DNA of 64,000 bases from positions 1 to 64,000 of the forward strand of contig JAQCHZ010000003.1 in assembly GCA_027618835.1 (NCBI GenBank), given 5' to 3'. Of the stretch, positions 18,451 to 27,450 are shown in pieces. The translations under genes were made by a program, and so were the position numbers. Within the stretch, counting starts at the first letter, position 1; every line of letters starts with the position of its first letter. The stretch comes from Chloroflexota bacterium (GTDB lineage: Bacteria; Chloroflexota; Dehalococcoidia; Lucifugimonadales; Lucifugimonadaceae). The notes beneath the pieces were generated by a model. It saw only the letters and a list, made by a program, of their open reading frames with translations, did not search any database and was not told the origin of the DNA.

Positions 18451-18484
18451 AGAAAAGACCGACTTTAGCGAGTCGGTCTTTTCT
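18451..18484 (+). terminator. Rho-independent terminator
   Basis: A perfect 14-bp stem AGAAAAGACCGACT / AGTCGGTCTTTTCT, with loop TTAGCG and T-rich right arm, follows the aminotransferase gene. Confidence 0.9.
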
Positions 18485-18616
18485 GTTGCCTGCGTGATTC
18501 GGCAAATATGGCAGGAGTATTACAGACCGTTAAACGAATTTTATTGCCGATTAGCCGGTTCGGAGATAAATTAAATTGAGACTCATTTTTGAATTGGAAC
18601 AAAAGGAACGCCTTTC

Positions 18617-19627
18617 ATGGCATCTGCTGAACTGAATTCGATCGCACTGAAGATGGTTGCTCGCAAGAAGGGCATTCTCGCTGCTGATGAAAGCACCGGG
18701 ACAATGACCAAACGACTCGACAGCATTAATGTTGATTCGACATCGGAATCACGTCGACAGTGGCGGCAGCTGTTATTCCAGACTCCCGACATCGGCGATT
18801 ACATCTCTGGTGTCATCATGTACGACGAGACAATTCGTCAGTTAGACGATTCTGGCAAAACACTCGTAGAGCTACTTGCTGACAACGACATTCTGTCTGG
18901 CATCAAGGTCGACAACTCGACTCACGATCTCGCAGGTGCTCCTGACGAATTCATCACTGAAGGTCTTGATGGTCTCCGTGGTCGACTCGCTGAGTACTAC
19001 AAGCTCGGCGCACGGTTTACGAAGTGGCGGGCACTGATCACCGTTGGTGAAGGACGGCCTACCGATTACGCCATCAACACGAACATGCATGCTTTGGCTC
19101 GCTATTCGGCGCTGTGTCAGGAACAGGGTCTTGTTCCAATTGTTGAGCCTGAAATTCTTATGGATGGAACTCACAGCATCGACGATTGTCGGGCGGCTAC
19201 AACTCGTTCGTTGATTACGGTATTTGAAGAGCTCGACGCACAGAACGTCGATCTTGAAGGCATCGTGCTCAAGCCAAACATGGTTATCTCTGGTTCTGAT
19301 GCCCCTAATCGAGCGTCGGCGGCCGAAGTTGCTCGACAGACCATCGATTGTTTCCTTGAAACCGTCCCTACGAACGTTCCGGGTATCGCATTCCTCTCGG
19401 GCGGGCAGGGCGACGAAGAGTCGGTTGTAAACCTCGACGAGATCAACAAGATCGCTAACACCGAAGACCTGCCTTGGGAACTGACCTACTCATACGGTCG
19501 TGGTCTTCAGGCTGCTCCGCTTGCTGCGTGGTTGGGCAAAGCCGAGAACGTTCCTGCTGCTCAGGCTGCGTTTCAGAAGCGTGGACTCGACTCGAGCGCC
19601 GCTCGTGAAGGCGTTTACGCTTCGTAA
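18617..19627 (+). CDS. Class I fructose-bisphosphate aldolase
   Basis: 336 residues of the eukaryote-like class I aldolase fold. Active-site features are Asp23 in LAADESTGTM, Lys136 (FTKWRA), Glu178 (VEPEIL) and Schiff-base Lys219 (IVLKPNMV), plus the C-terminal phosphate site (LSGGQGDEES). It reversibly cleaves fructose 1,6-bisphosphate in glycolysis and gluconeogenesis without metal. It sits alone between two terminators. A purine-rich site (AAAAGGAACG) lies upstream of the ATG. Confidence 0.93.
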   Translation: MASAELNSIALKMVARKKGILAADESTGTMTKRLDSINVDSTSESRRQWRQLLFQTPDIGDYISGVIMYDETIRQLDDSGKTLVELLADNDILSGIKVDNSTHDLAGAPDEFITEGLDGLRGRLAEYYKLGARFTKWRALITVGEGRPTDYAINTNMHALARYSALCQEQGLVPIVEPEILMDGTHSIDDCRAATTRSLITVFEELDAQNVDLEGIVLKPNMVISGSDAPNRASAAEVARQTIDCFLETVPTNVPGIAFLSGGQGDEESVVNLDEINKIANTEDLPWELTYSYGRGLQAAPLAAWLGKAENVPAAQAAFQKRGLDSSAAREGVYAS

Positions 19628-19650
19628 ACTAGTTTGAGCTGATGTGATTT

Positions 19651-19686
19651 ATGCCCTCTCCCGCTCAGGGAGGGGGCATTTTTTTG
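19651..19686 (+). terminator. Rho-independent terminator
   Basis: Stem ATGCCCTCTCCC / GGGAGGGGGCAT (one U-G pair) with loop GCTCA is followed by seven or more T. It ends the aldolase transcript. Confidence 0.9.
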
Positions 19687-19794
19687 TCTCTTACTAGCGC
19701 ACGGGCAGCAATCTGTGGCATCAACCGGTAAAGTTACTACGCCTTTCCTGATTCGAAGGACAGGCAGCAACCGAACCGGAGTGTGATGTAAACG

Positions 19795-20982
19795 ATGGCC
19801 CCAGACGCAATTTCCGATCTCGTAGCAGCTCGATCTGCTCAGATTATCGAGACTCGACGATTTTTCCACGGCATTCCGGAACTTGGATTCGAGGAGAACG
19901 AGACCGGTAAGGCTATTGCTGATCGTCTGACAGCAGCTGGTTTGGTGGTTGAAACCGGCATCGGTAAAACGGGGCTAGTAGCGGTTCTTGAAGGGGCAAA
20001 ACCCGGTCCACGGCTGATGATTCGCGCCGACATTGACGGACTACCTGTCGATGAACTCACAGGTCTCGAATTCGCCTCGACCAACGGTCGAATGCACGCC
20101 TGTGGTCACGATGGGCACATCACGATGGCTGTGACCGCGGCTGAGATCCTCTCCGGGATGAAAGATCAGCTGGCAGGAACTCTGATATTCGTGTTCCAGC
20201 CTGCTGAAGAAGTCGTCATGGGCGCGTTGGCGATGATCGATGACGGACTATTTGAAAAATATCCTGCCGACCGAGTCATTGGAACCCACCTGTGGAACCA
20301 GATTCCAACTGGAATGATTGGCGTGAACAGGTCAACCGTATTTGCTAGCGCAGACCAGTTCCGTCTTACTGTTCACGGCAAGGGGGGGCATGGCGCAATG
20401 CCTCACAAGACCATCGACCCAGTGGCTGCTATTGCCGAAATCATTACCACGGCGCAAACAGTAGTTAGTCGTGAAGTACCTCCGAATGAAATGGGGGTTC
20501 TCACGTTTGGTCAGATTCATGGCGGATCAGCACCAAACGTTATTGCCGACAGTGTGACCGTCGAAGGTACTGTACGTGCGTACACTGCCGAAACTCGAAT
20601 CCTGATCATGCAGTCGCTTGAGCGAATTGCCAGCAATGTCGCTGCGGCCATGCGGGCATCCACTTCATTTGAACGAATTCACGGTGCGCCGCCGGTCATC
20701 AACGATCCTGAGGTTGCTGCTTGGGTTACTCAGCAGGCGAGTTTGGTAGTTGGTGAAGGCAACGCCAAGGAATGGGAACCTGTCAGCGTCGGTGACGATA
20801 TGGCAGAGTTCAACGATCGTGTGCCGGGCGTGTACTTCCTGCTCGGTGCTGCTCACGACGATGCGAGAGTGGCTGAACGAGGCATCGAAGGTCACCACAA
20901 CGCCAAGTTCGACTGGAACGAAGACTGCTTGCCACTTGGCATCGAGGTGTTTGTGCGGTCGGCAGTGGACTATTTGTCGTAA
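19795..20982 (+). CDS. M20-family amidohydrolase (N-acyl amino acid/hippurate hydrolase type)
   Basis: 395 residues. The di-metal centre is visible: Cys103 and His105 in MHACGHDGH, Glu138/Glu139 (FQPAEEV), a His in GTHLWNQ and the C-terminal HHNAKFDW. The central dimerisation insert contains GKGGHGAMPH. It hydrolyses amide bonds of N-acyl amino acids or indole-amino-acid-like conjugates; the exact substrate is not predictable. It is cytosolic, and the start codon immediately precedes the conserved N-terminal helix. Confidence 0.9.
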   Translation: MAPDAISDLVAARSAQIIETRRFFHGIPELGFEENETGKAIADRLTAAGLVVETGIGKTGLVAVLEGAKPGPRLMIRADIDGLPVDELTGLEFASTNGRMHACGHDGHITMAVTAAEILSGMKDQLAGTLIFVFQPAEEVVMGALAMIDDGLFEKYPADRVIGTHLWNQIPTGMIGVNRSTVFASADQFRLTVHGKGGHGAMPHKTIDPVAAIAEIITTAQTVVSREVPPNEMGVLTFGQIHGGSAPNVIADSVTVEGTVRAYTAETRILIMQSLERIASNVAAAMRASTSFERIHGAPPVINDPEVAAWVTQQASLVVGEGNAKEWEPVSVGDDMAEFNDRVPGVYFLLGAAHDDARVAERGIEGHHNAKFDWNEDCLPLGIEVFVRSAVDYLS

Positions 20983-21014
20983 TTTCGCTGGCTTGAGGAA
21001 CGCTATATCGACGG

Positions 21015-21443
21015 GTGATGGAACTAATCTATCTAACTGTTCCTCAACACTGTGGCATGAAACAAATAATCCTAAAATCAGCGGCGTTGGCTGGCGTTAT
21101 CGTACTCGTCGCCGTGCTGTGGCCAATATTTACAGAGGCAGAAACCTCGCTAGCAGCGTTCTACGTGATTGCATCGGCGGCTGGAATCGACATTGCGGGG
21201 CTCGCTCTATTCAGCAAAAAGCGCTGGCTGCTTTGGGCAGCACTTGGTGTTTGGCCCGGCGCGATAGCTGGCGGACTGGTGTTCGCAGGAATTGCATTTC
21301 TCACGGTCGGAAACGGGACGACAGGCTGGGAAGGTGCGATTGTGGCGATCGTATCATCTACGGCGTGTTTGTTGGTGCCATTGACGGAGCAATCACAGGC
21401 GGCGTTCTCGGTGCACGTAAGTCACGCCGAGCACGTCGCCTGA
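21015..21443 (+). CDS. Small multi-helix membrane protein, probably frameshifted near its 3' end
   Basis: The frame encodes hydrophobic helices (LAGVIVLVAVLWPIF, FYVIASAAGIDIAGLALF, LLWAALGVWPGAIAGGLVFAGIAFL) and is not recognised as a family. GTG at 21015 or ATG at 21057 could start it. From about 21350 the coding signal appears to switch frame: this frame reads SSTACLLVPLTEQSQ, while another frame reads IYGVFVGAIDGAITGGVLGARKSRRARR, a typical Gly-rich last helix with basic tail, ending at 21463. An indel is likely there, either a real lesion or a sequence error. The 3' end touches the converging SDR gene. Confidence 0.5.
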   Translation: MMELIYLTVPQHCGMKQIILKSAALAGVIVLVAVLWPIFTEAETSLAAFYVIASAAGIDIAGLALFSKKRWLLWAALGVWPGAIAGGLVFAGIAFLTVGNGTTGWEGAIVAIVSSTACLLVPLTEQSQAAFSVHVSHAEHVA

Positions 21444-21459
21444 TTGTTAGTCGCTCTGT

Positions 21460-22251
21460 CTAAACGACCGGAGCTGAGCCGCCGTCTACGTTGATGGCTG
21501 TTCCGGTTACGTAGCTGGCGCGTCCTGAAGCTAGGAAGCAGATCACATCACCAGCTTCTTTCGCTTCACCAATACGTCCGAGAGGTACGCCACCGCCGAA
21601 GGTTGCCCAATGATCGTCGAGCGAGTAGCTCGGGTCTTTGGCGTTGAGTCCTTCCCAGCGGGTTCGGTGCTGGCCTGACTTCAATACGCCAACACAGATC
21701 GTGTTCACTCGAATGTTGTGCTCGGCGAGTTCACCAGCCCACGACTTTGTGAGTGAGATGCCGGCTGATCGGGATAGGGAAGTCGGTTGCGAACCGGGTC
21801 GAGCAGCCTTGCCGCCGGGAGTGGTCGTGTTGATGATCGCTCCGGTGCCAGATGCTTTGAGGTGAGGCAATGCAGCTCGTGCGCAGTAGATTGCACCGTA
21901 GATCTTGATTCCGAAGTCGGTTTCCAAGTCAGCGTCGGTCATTTTTTCGAGCGTCGTTGCCGAAGAAGTTCCTGCGTTGTTGACCAAGATGTCGACACCG
22001 CCGAACTCGCTGACCACTTTGGCAACCATCGCCTGAACGCTAGATTCGACAGATACGTCGGCTGAAACTCCGATGACTTCTCCACCTGATTCCGCCTTGA
22101 TCTCGGCAATAGCGGCGTCGAGTTTAGATTGCGTTCGTCCTACGATCGCTACTTTCGCGCCTTCGCTCGCAAGTGAAATAGCTGCTGCTTTTCCGATACC
22201 GTCGCTGCCGCCTGTGACAATAGCGACTTTGCCGTTTAATCCTAGATCCAT
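21460..22251 (-). CDS. SDR-family oxidoreductase with atypical active site
   Basis: 263 residues with the classical SDR cofactor fold (TGGSDGIGKAAA, NNAGTSSAT, C-terminal GTAINVDGGSA). The catalytic segment is unusual: where SDRs have Ser...Tyr-x-x-x-Lys it reads INTTTPGGKAARPGSQ then TSLSRSAGISLTK, so Tyr appears replaced by Thr and Lys by Arg. It may be a diverged dehydrogenase using other residues, or a non-catalytic binder. It stands alone on the minus strand and the substrate is unknown. Confidence 0.85.
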   Translation of the reverse strand: MDLGLNGKVAIVTGGSDGIGKAAAISLASEGAKVAIVGRTQSKLDAAIAEIKAESGGEVIGVSADVSVESSVQAMVAKVVSEFGGVDILVNNAGTSSATTLEKMTDADLETDFGIKIYGAIYCARAALPHLKASGTGAIINTTTPGGKAARPGSQPTSLSRSAGISLTKSWAGELAEHNIRVNTICVGVLKSGQHRTRWEGLNAKDPSYSLDDHWATFGGGVPLGRIGEAKEAGDVICFLASGRASYVTGTAINVDGGSAPVV

Positions 22252-22545
22252 CGTGTCGGTTCCATTCTTTAGCCCATGTTCATATCAAACGGGGCGACGA
22301 TGCCAACTGTTTCTGTCGATGCAGAACGCGTCGGCAGTCATCACTACCGTTGCTGCGACGGATTATAAACACGAAAATCGGAAAATCATTTGATACTGCG
22401 TCTTTATGCGTGCGAGTTGTATTCTTAACCCTTGTGCGATTTTTCCGTTGCTGCTGCCGGTGTACACATGGTGAATGAGCGTGGCAGCCGTTGAGTCGCA
22501 CAGTCGACATATCAAGTTTGGGTAATTTTTAGATCGGTAACTGAA

Positions 22546-23754
22546 GTGAAGAACAGGCAGCGTTTCGAACCGCTTACAGTGCCGCGTAGAGTCATTTTGG
22601 GACCAGGGCCTAGCTCAGCGAACCCGCGGGTTCTCCGTGCGATGTCGCTGCCTATCATCGGTTACCTCGATCCCGCGTTCTTGGAAATTCTCGACGAACT
22701 GACCGGAATGCTTGGTGAGATCTTCAAGACTAAGCAACGGGCATTCGCCGTTGCTGGAGCCGGATCGGCAGGTATGGAAGCCGGCCTTGTTAGTCTGGCT
22801 TCGCCTGGCGACACGGTAATTATTTGTTCTTACGGCTACTTCTGTGAACGACAGATCATCATGGCCGAGCGACTTGGGTTCAACGTAGTTCCGCTTCGCA
22901 CCGAGTGGGGCAAGTCGATGGATCCCCAAGTGCTTGCCGAAGCATTGAAAGAGCATCCTGAAACTCAACTCGTGCTTGGTATTCACGCCGAGACTTCGAC
23001 TGGAACCATTCAGCCGATTGCCGAGTTTGCTCGTCTTTCTCACGAAGCCGGAGCGCTGTTCATGACGGACGTTGTGACCTCACTGGCCGGTTGCGAACTT
23101 AAATTCGACGAGTGGGAATTGGACTTTGCTTACTCCGGTTCGCAGAAATGCCTAGCGGCCCCTCCTGGAATTTCTCCCGTGGCTATTTCAGATCGTGCGC
23201 TTGAGTACATACGGAACCGTCCTAAGCCCCCAACATCGTGGTATTTGGATCTTTCATTGATCGCTGACTACTGGGGACCGGATCACATTGCTCACCACAC
23301 AGCGCCCGTAAGCATGATTTACGGTTTGCGTGAAGCGGTGGGAATGGCGTTGAACGAGACTCTTGAGGTTCGGTGGCAGCGTCACGAGGCGAACGCCTCT
23401 GCTCTTCGGGCGGGGTTAACTGCTCTGGGTTTGGAACTGCCGATATCGAAAGAAGAGCGTTTGGATCAGCTGACAGTCGTGAAGCTTCCGAAGGGAATCG
23501 ATGATGTGAAGCTGCGTACTCAACTTCTTGAAGAATATTCAATCGAGGTTGGGCGTGGTCTTGGCAAGTTCGCTGGCGAAGTTATTCGAATCGGCCTGAT
23601 GGGCGAGTCGTGTGTTCCTGCAAATGTGTTCGCACTACTCAACGCCCTAGAGAAGATTCTCCCCGATCACGGATTTGAAGTTGCCAAAGGTGCGGCTACA
23701 GCAGCTGCAAGTGGGCAGTTAGCCGAAAATCCTTCACCGGTTTACACGGCTTAG
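22546..23754 (+). CDS. PLP aminotransferase of the alanine/serine-glyoxylate family
   Basis: 402 residues from a GTG start. Features are the N-terminal LGPGPSSANPRVL, AGAGSAGMEAGL, GIHAETSTGTIQP, VTSLAGCELKFDEW, and Schiff-base Lys201 (SGSQKCLAAPPG). This class moves an amino group from alanine or serine to glyoxylate, giving glycine. It converges on the GlcF gene of a glycolate oxidase cluster that would generate glyoxylate, so a glycolate-to-glycine route is a natural inference. Start choice: GTG is immediately upstream of conserved sequence. Confidence 0.88.
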   Translation: MKNRQRFEPLTVPRRVILGPGPSSANPRVLRAMSLPIIGYLDPAFLEILDELTGMLGEIFKTKQRAFAVAGAGSAGMEAGLVSLASPGDTVIICSYGYFCERQIIMAERLGFNVVPLRTEWGKSMDPQVLAEALKEHPETQLVLGIHAETSTGTIQPIAEFARLSHEAGALFMTDVVTSLAGCELKFDEWELDFAYSGSQKCLAAPPGISPVAISDRALEYIRNRPKPPTSWYLDLSLIADYWGPDHIAHHTAPVSMIYGLREAVGMALNETLEVRWQRHEANASALRAGLTALGLELPISKEERLDQLTVVKLPKGIDDVKLRTQLLEEYSIEVGRGLGKFAGEVIRIGLMGESCVPANVFALLNALEKILPDHGFEVAKGAATAAASGQLAENPSPVYTA

Positions 23755-23773
23755 CGTTTCGGCTGATTAGCCG

Positions 23774-25129
23774 CTATGAACGTTCGAGTGCGTAGGCTTG
23801 ATCTAGCAGGTCGACGACGTATCTGACCTTTGTCGACCTGCTAATCGAGTCTTCTTTGGCGACCTCTGTAAGAGCGAAATCCAATTGCATTGCGCAGCCG
23901 GGATTTCCAGTAGCAACAATTTCGGCACCAGTAGCCAGAACGTTACGCGCTTTGCGTTTTCCTAGTTTAGCGGACATCTCACGTTGGGTAAGCGAGTACG
24001 TTCCAGCCGATCCGCAGCAAACTGCTGCTTCTCCAAGATTAATCAACTCTAATCCGGGTATCGAATTGAGAATCGCTCGTGGCGCATCGGTGATTCGCTG
24101 AACGTTCAGCAGGTGGCATGGGTCTTGATACGTGACTTTTACGTTCAATGGCTTGGTCGGTGCTTCGAATTCGTATTCGACCAGTAGCTCGTGAATATCT
24201 TTGGTTAGCTCTGCTACCTGCTTCGCCTTATCGACGTATTCAGATTCGTTCGCTAGCAGTTCTCCGTAATCCTTCATCGCCGCGCCGCAACCGGCTGAAG
24301 CGGAGACGATGGCATCGGGCTTTGCTGATAAGAATGAATCGATGTTCTGCTTTGCCATCTCGATTGCTGAGTCTGGTTCACCTGAGTGGGTGTTCAGAGC
24401 GCCGCAGCAGCCCTGTCCTGCCGTTAGGTGCACTTCGATGCCGTTGCGGGTCAGTACACGTACTGTGGCTTCAAGTGTTTCGGCGTGGGTTAGCGCCATT
24501 ACGCATCCTGCCAACATCGCCACTTTCGCCTTGCGAACGCCCTGAGCAGGGTGGACTTGACCTTTGGCTACAAAGAAATTGTCCGATAGCTCAGGTAAAT
24601 ATGCGTCGGCGAGTTCGGCGTCACCGGGGAGAAGCTTCAGCAGGCCAGTGCCGCGTGCGATTGTTCGCATGCCCGATTTTTTGTAGAACTTGAGCGCGTT
24701 ACCCGCCATTCGCAGTTTTACGGGGGAGGGCAACATCGTGTTGTAGCCGATTGAACGGGCAGTGCGTTCTGTGAACGATCGTTTGGTGTGCTGTTCGACT
24801 TGCGCTCGGGTCGCTTCCATCAGCTTGCCGTATTCGACGCCCGAAGGACACGCCAGTTCGCAAGCGCGGCACTGCAAGCACAGATCCCAGTGTCCAACTA
24901 CGGATGGGCTCATGTCGAGGCGACCTTCGTTGACCGCCTTCATCAGTGCGATTCGGCCACGAGGAGATTCAGCTTCAAGTCCTGTTTCCAGATAGGTAGG
25001 GCAGGCCTGAAGGCAGAAGCCGCAATGGACGCACTTGTACAGATCGGACTCTTGCGGCGCGTGAGGTCCTGAGAATCCTGGGAACGTACCCGGTGGACCT
25101 ACTGAAATTGTTGGCTTATCGATCGACAT
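23774..25129 (-). CDS. glcF: Glycolate oxidase iron-sulfur subunit
   Basis: 451 residues from the ATG at 25129. Two [4Fe-4S] motifs lie near the N-terminus (CVHCGFCLQACP and CLQCRACELACP), followed by two CCG domains (LAGCVMALTH...GCCGALN and QDPCHLLN...VCCGSAG). It takes electrons from the flavin subunits and passes them to the respiratory chain at the membrane. The frame is open upstream to 25273 but that segment overlaps glcE and is not family-like; the chosen start lies 8 bp after the glcE stop. glcD lies 4.6 kb upstream in the same gene run. Confidence 0.92.
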   Translation of the reverse strand: MSIDKPTISVGPPGTFPGFSGPHAPQESDLYKCVHCGFCLQACPTYLETGLEAESPRGRIALMKAVNEGRLDMSPSVVGHWDLCLQCRACELACPSGVEYGKLMEATRAQVEQHTKRSFTERTARSIGYNTMLPSPVKLRMAGNALKFYKKSGMRTIARGTGLLKLLPGDAELADAYLPELSDNFFVAKGQVHPAQGVRKAKVAMLAGCVMALTHAETLEATVRVLTRNGIEVHLTAGQGCCGALNTHSGEPDSAIEMAKQNIDSFLSAKPDAIVSASAGCGAAMKDYGELLANESEYVDKAKQVAELTKDIHELLVEYEFEAPTKPLNVKVTYQDPCHLLNVQRITDAPRAILNSIPGLELINLGEAAVCCGSAGTYSLTQREMSAKLGKRKARNVLATGAEIVATGNPGCAMQLDFALTEVAKEDSISRSTKVRYVVDLLDQAYALERS

Positions 25130-25137
25130 CGAAGCGG

Positions 25138-26397
25138 TTAAATCTTTCCTGCGAATCGCCCGGGGTTGAGTGTGTTTGTTGGATCGTATTGTGCCTTGAT
25201 TCGTCGCATCAGATCGATCGAACTTCCAACGTCGCTGAACACGTCGATACTTTGTTTTACGTGCAACGGGCACATTTCGATTACGTAAGATCCCGAGTGC
25301 TGTGATATCTCATCAACGAATATCGTCGTGAAGGCAGAAGCATCATCGTCATTTACGGGATTGGAAAGGATTGTCGAGGCGCCGAAACCGAGGTCGGATA
25401 TTGTCGAAATATCGTGACTGTGTAAGTTGGAAATTTTGGTACGAGTGGCTTTGGAGGCTTCAAGAGTTTCTAGTGGTCGAGATGTCATTCTTACGGTCAG
25501 TGAAGAATTTGATTCGGCGTCTTCGAGCTTCGCCCATGCTGCGCGTGCTGAAACATCGCTGAGCACCGCGTAGCCTGTTGCCGCGGCGGCACCTGCGGCC
25601 CCAACAACTTCGTTTACCTGTCGTTCAATCGAACGGATTCCACCACCGAGTTTTATGAGGAGTGTGGTCACATCGTCAGTGGATACGGTTTCTCCGGCTG
25701 CCTCAACAGTATGCTTTGCTAACGGACCAGATAGAACGGAAATTGCTTCTGGCAAGAAGAGTCCGTTCACCAGCTTCATTCCAACTTCGTTAGCAGTGGT
25801 TTCATCATCGAACCAAGCGATGATGGTTTGCTGCTCGGGCGGAAGCGGCAGCAACTTGAACGCCGCCTGCGAAACTACCCCAAGTGTGCCGTATGCCCCA
25901 GTGTGGAGGCGATGCAATTCATAGCCCTGCACGTTTTTCACGACTCGTCCGCCGGTTTTTGTGATTGTGCCATCAGCGAGAACGATCTGCATGCCGATCA
26001 CCCAGTCTCGGATGCCGCCAGTCGAAGACTGACGCCGTCCTGGGGCGTTAGAAGCGACAGAACCACCGACCGTTGCTCTATGAGGTTTTCGTACTTCAAA
26101 TGCCAATCGTTGACCTTCTTTGGCGAGTAGTGCGTTTAGTGAACCAATAGTCACTCCAGCGTTCGCCACGACTGTCATATCACCCGGTTCGTGTTCGATT
26201 TCTCCGGTGAATCCAGACAGATCAATTGCGGTGTCGTAACTCGACGGAATGTTGCCTACGCCGATCCGAGTTCCTCCGCCCCACGGTGTGGCAGATCGAC
26301 CGGAAGTCGATACTGCAGCCAGCGTGTTCGAAAGCTCATCGAGGGATTCTGGACGCTCGATTGATGAAGGAGTGAAACCGTCTAGGGAATGGCTCAA
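25138..26397 (-). CDS. glcE: Glycolate oxidase FAD-binding subunit
   Basis: 419 residues of the FAD_binding_4 (vanillyl-alcohol-oxidase) fold: ATPWGGGTRIGVGN, EPGDMTVVANAGVTIGSLNALL, ATVGGSVASNAPGRRQSS, IVLADGTITKTGGRVVKNVQGYEL, and a C-terminal YDPTNTLNPGRF. It acts with GlcD and GlcF in oxidising glycolate to glyoxylate. It is spaced 8 bp from glcF and 15 bp from the upstream aldo/keto reductase gene, so the run is probably one transcript. Confidence 0.92.
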   Translation of the reverse strand: MSHSLDGFTPSSIERPESLDELSNTLAAVSTSGRSATPWGGGTRIGVGNIPSSYDTAIDLSGFTGEIEHEPGDMTVVANAGVTIGSLNALLAKEGQRLAFEVRKPHRATVGGSVASNAPGRRQSSTGGIRDWVIGMQIVLADGTITKTGGRVVKNVQGYELHRLHTGAYGTLGVVSQAAFKLLPLPPEQQTIIAWFDDETTANEVGMKLVNGLFLPEAISVLSGPLAKHTVEAAGETVSTDDVTTLLIKLGGGIRSIERQVNEVVGAAGAAAATGYAVLSDVSARAAWAKLEDAESNSSLTVRMTSRPLETLEASKATRTKISNLHSHDISTISDLGFGASTILSNPVNDDDASAFTTIFVDEISQHSGSYVIEMCPLHVKQSIDVFSDVGSSIDLMRRIKAQYDPTNTLNPGRFAGKI

Positions 26398-26412
26398 TTT
26401 CGTGTTCTGTCC

Positions 26413-27438
26413 CTATGCCTTCGCCGCGATAATAGGAGTTCGCGGTGTTGAATGCATCTGTGGCTTCCAAGGGGCCGTGTCCCAGAGATGATCCCCAATA
26501 GCTGTTGCTTCATTGATCGCCTCGTTAGGAATATTCTCTTCCCAAGCAACAAGATTCTGTTGGAGTTGCTCAAGTGTTCGTGCACCTACGATGCACGCCG
26601 AAACCGCTGGGTGAGTTCTAACCCACTTCAGCGCAAGCGCCATCGGAGAGACTTTGTACTTTTCGGTGACTGCAATGAATTTTTCCATTGCGTCAAAAGT
26701 AGCTTCGTTCCAGTATGTGTTCTTGTAGAAATTGGCGGCTCGGAAGTCGTCAGAGAAGCGACCTCCGCTTGAGGATTCCACTTTGAAATTGCGATGTTTT
26801 CCGAGTAGGAATCCACCGGCCTGAGGTGAGTAGACCATTGCGCCAACGCCTTCTTCTAAGCAAAGAGGGAACAGTTCTCGTTCAGCCTCTCTGTAGAGGA
26901 GGTTGTAGCGAGGCTGGACAGAGTTGAATTTGCTGAAGCCGTTCTTATCTTGTGCCCAAAGCGCTTCGGTAAGCTGCGGACCTGAGAAGTTTGAAACGCC
27001 GATGTAGCGTGCTTTGCCGGAACGAACAACATCGTTGTACGCCTCGACTGTTTCCTCGATAGGTGTTGTTAGATCGGGAGCGTGGATTTGGTAGAGGTCG
27101 ACATAGTCGGTGTCGAGGCGTTTTAGTGAATCGTCGATCGCCTGCATCACGTACTTCTTGTTCACGCCAACATCGTTCGGATTTGGTCCGACTTGGCTTC
27201 TGCCCTTGGTCGCCAGAACTACTTCCGAGCGTCGAGTCTTAATGAATCGTCCGACATTCTCTTCCGAGAGTCCATCGGTGTATGAGTTCGCAGTGTCGAT
27301 GAAATTGACTCCACCTTCGAACGCCGCGGACATAATGCGAAGAGAGTCTTCTGCATTTGTCTGTCCGCCGAAATTATCGGCACCGATGCAGTATTCAGAG
27401 ATTTTCAGCCCGGTTCTTCCGAGGTTCACGTATTCCAT
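26413..27438 (-). CDS. Aldo/keto reductase (paralogue 1)
   Basis: 341 residues of the TIM-barrel AKR family. The catalytic tetrad is visible: Asp and Tyr in FIDTANSYTDG, Lys in VVLATKGRS, His in YQIHAPD. NADPH-site elements lie near the C-terminus (ACIVGARTLEQLQQN). It reduces aldehydes or ketones, or oxidises a sugar; the substrate is unknown. It sits between glcE and a second AKR gene in one minus-strand run. Confidence 0.9.
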   Translation of the reverse strand: MEYVNLGRTGLKISEYCIGADNFGGQTNAEDSLRIMSAAFEGGVNFIDTANSYTDGLSEENVGRFIKTRRSEVVLATKGRSQVGPNPNDVGVNKKYVMQAIDDSLKRLDTDYVDLYQIHAPDLTTPIEETVEAYNDVVRSGKARYIGVSNFSGPQLTEALWAQDKNGFSKFNSVQPRYNLLYREAERELFPLCLEEGVGAMVYSPQAGGFLLGKHRNFKVESSSGGRFSDDFRAANFYKNTYWNEATFDAMEKFIAVTEKYKVSPMALALKWVRTHPAVSACIVGARTLEQLQQNLVAWEENIPNEAINEATAIGDHLWDTAPWKPQMHSTPRTPIIAAKA

Positions 27439-27450
27439 ATTGATCGCCTC

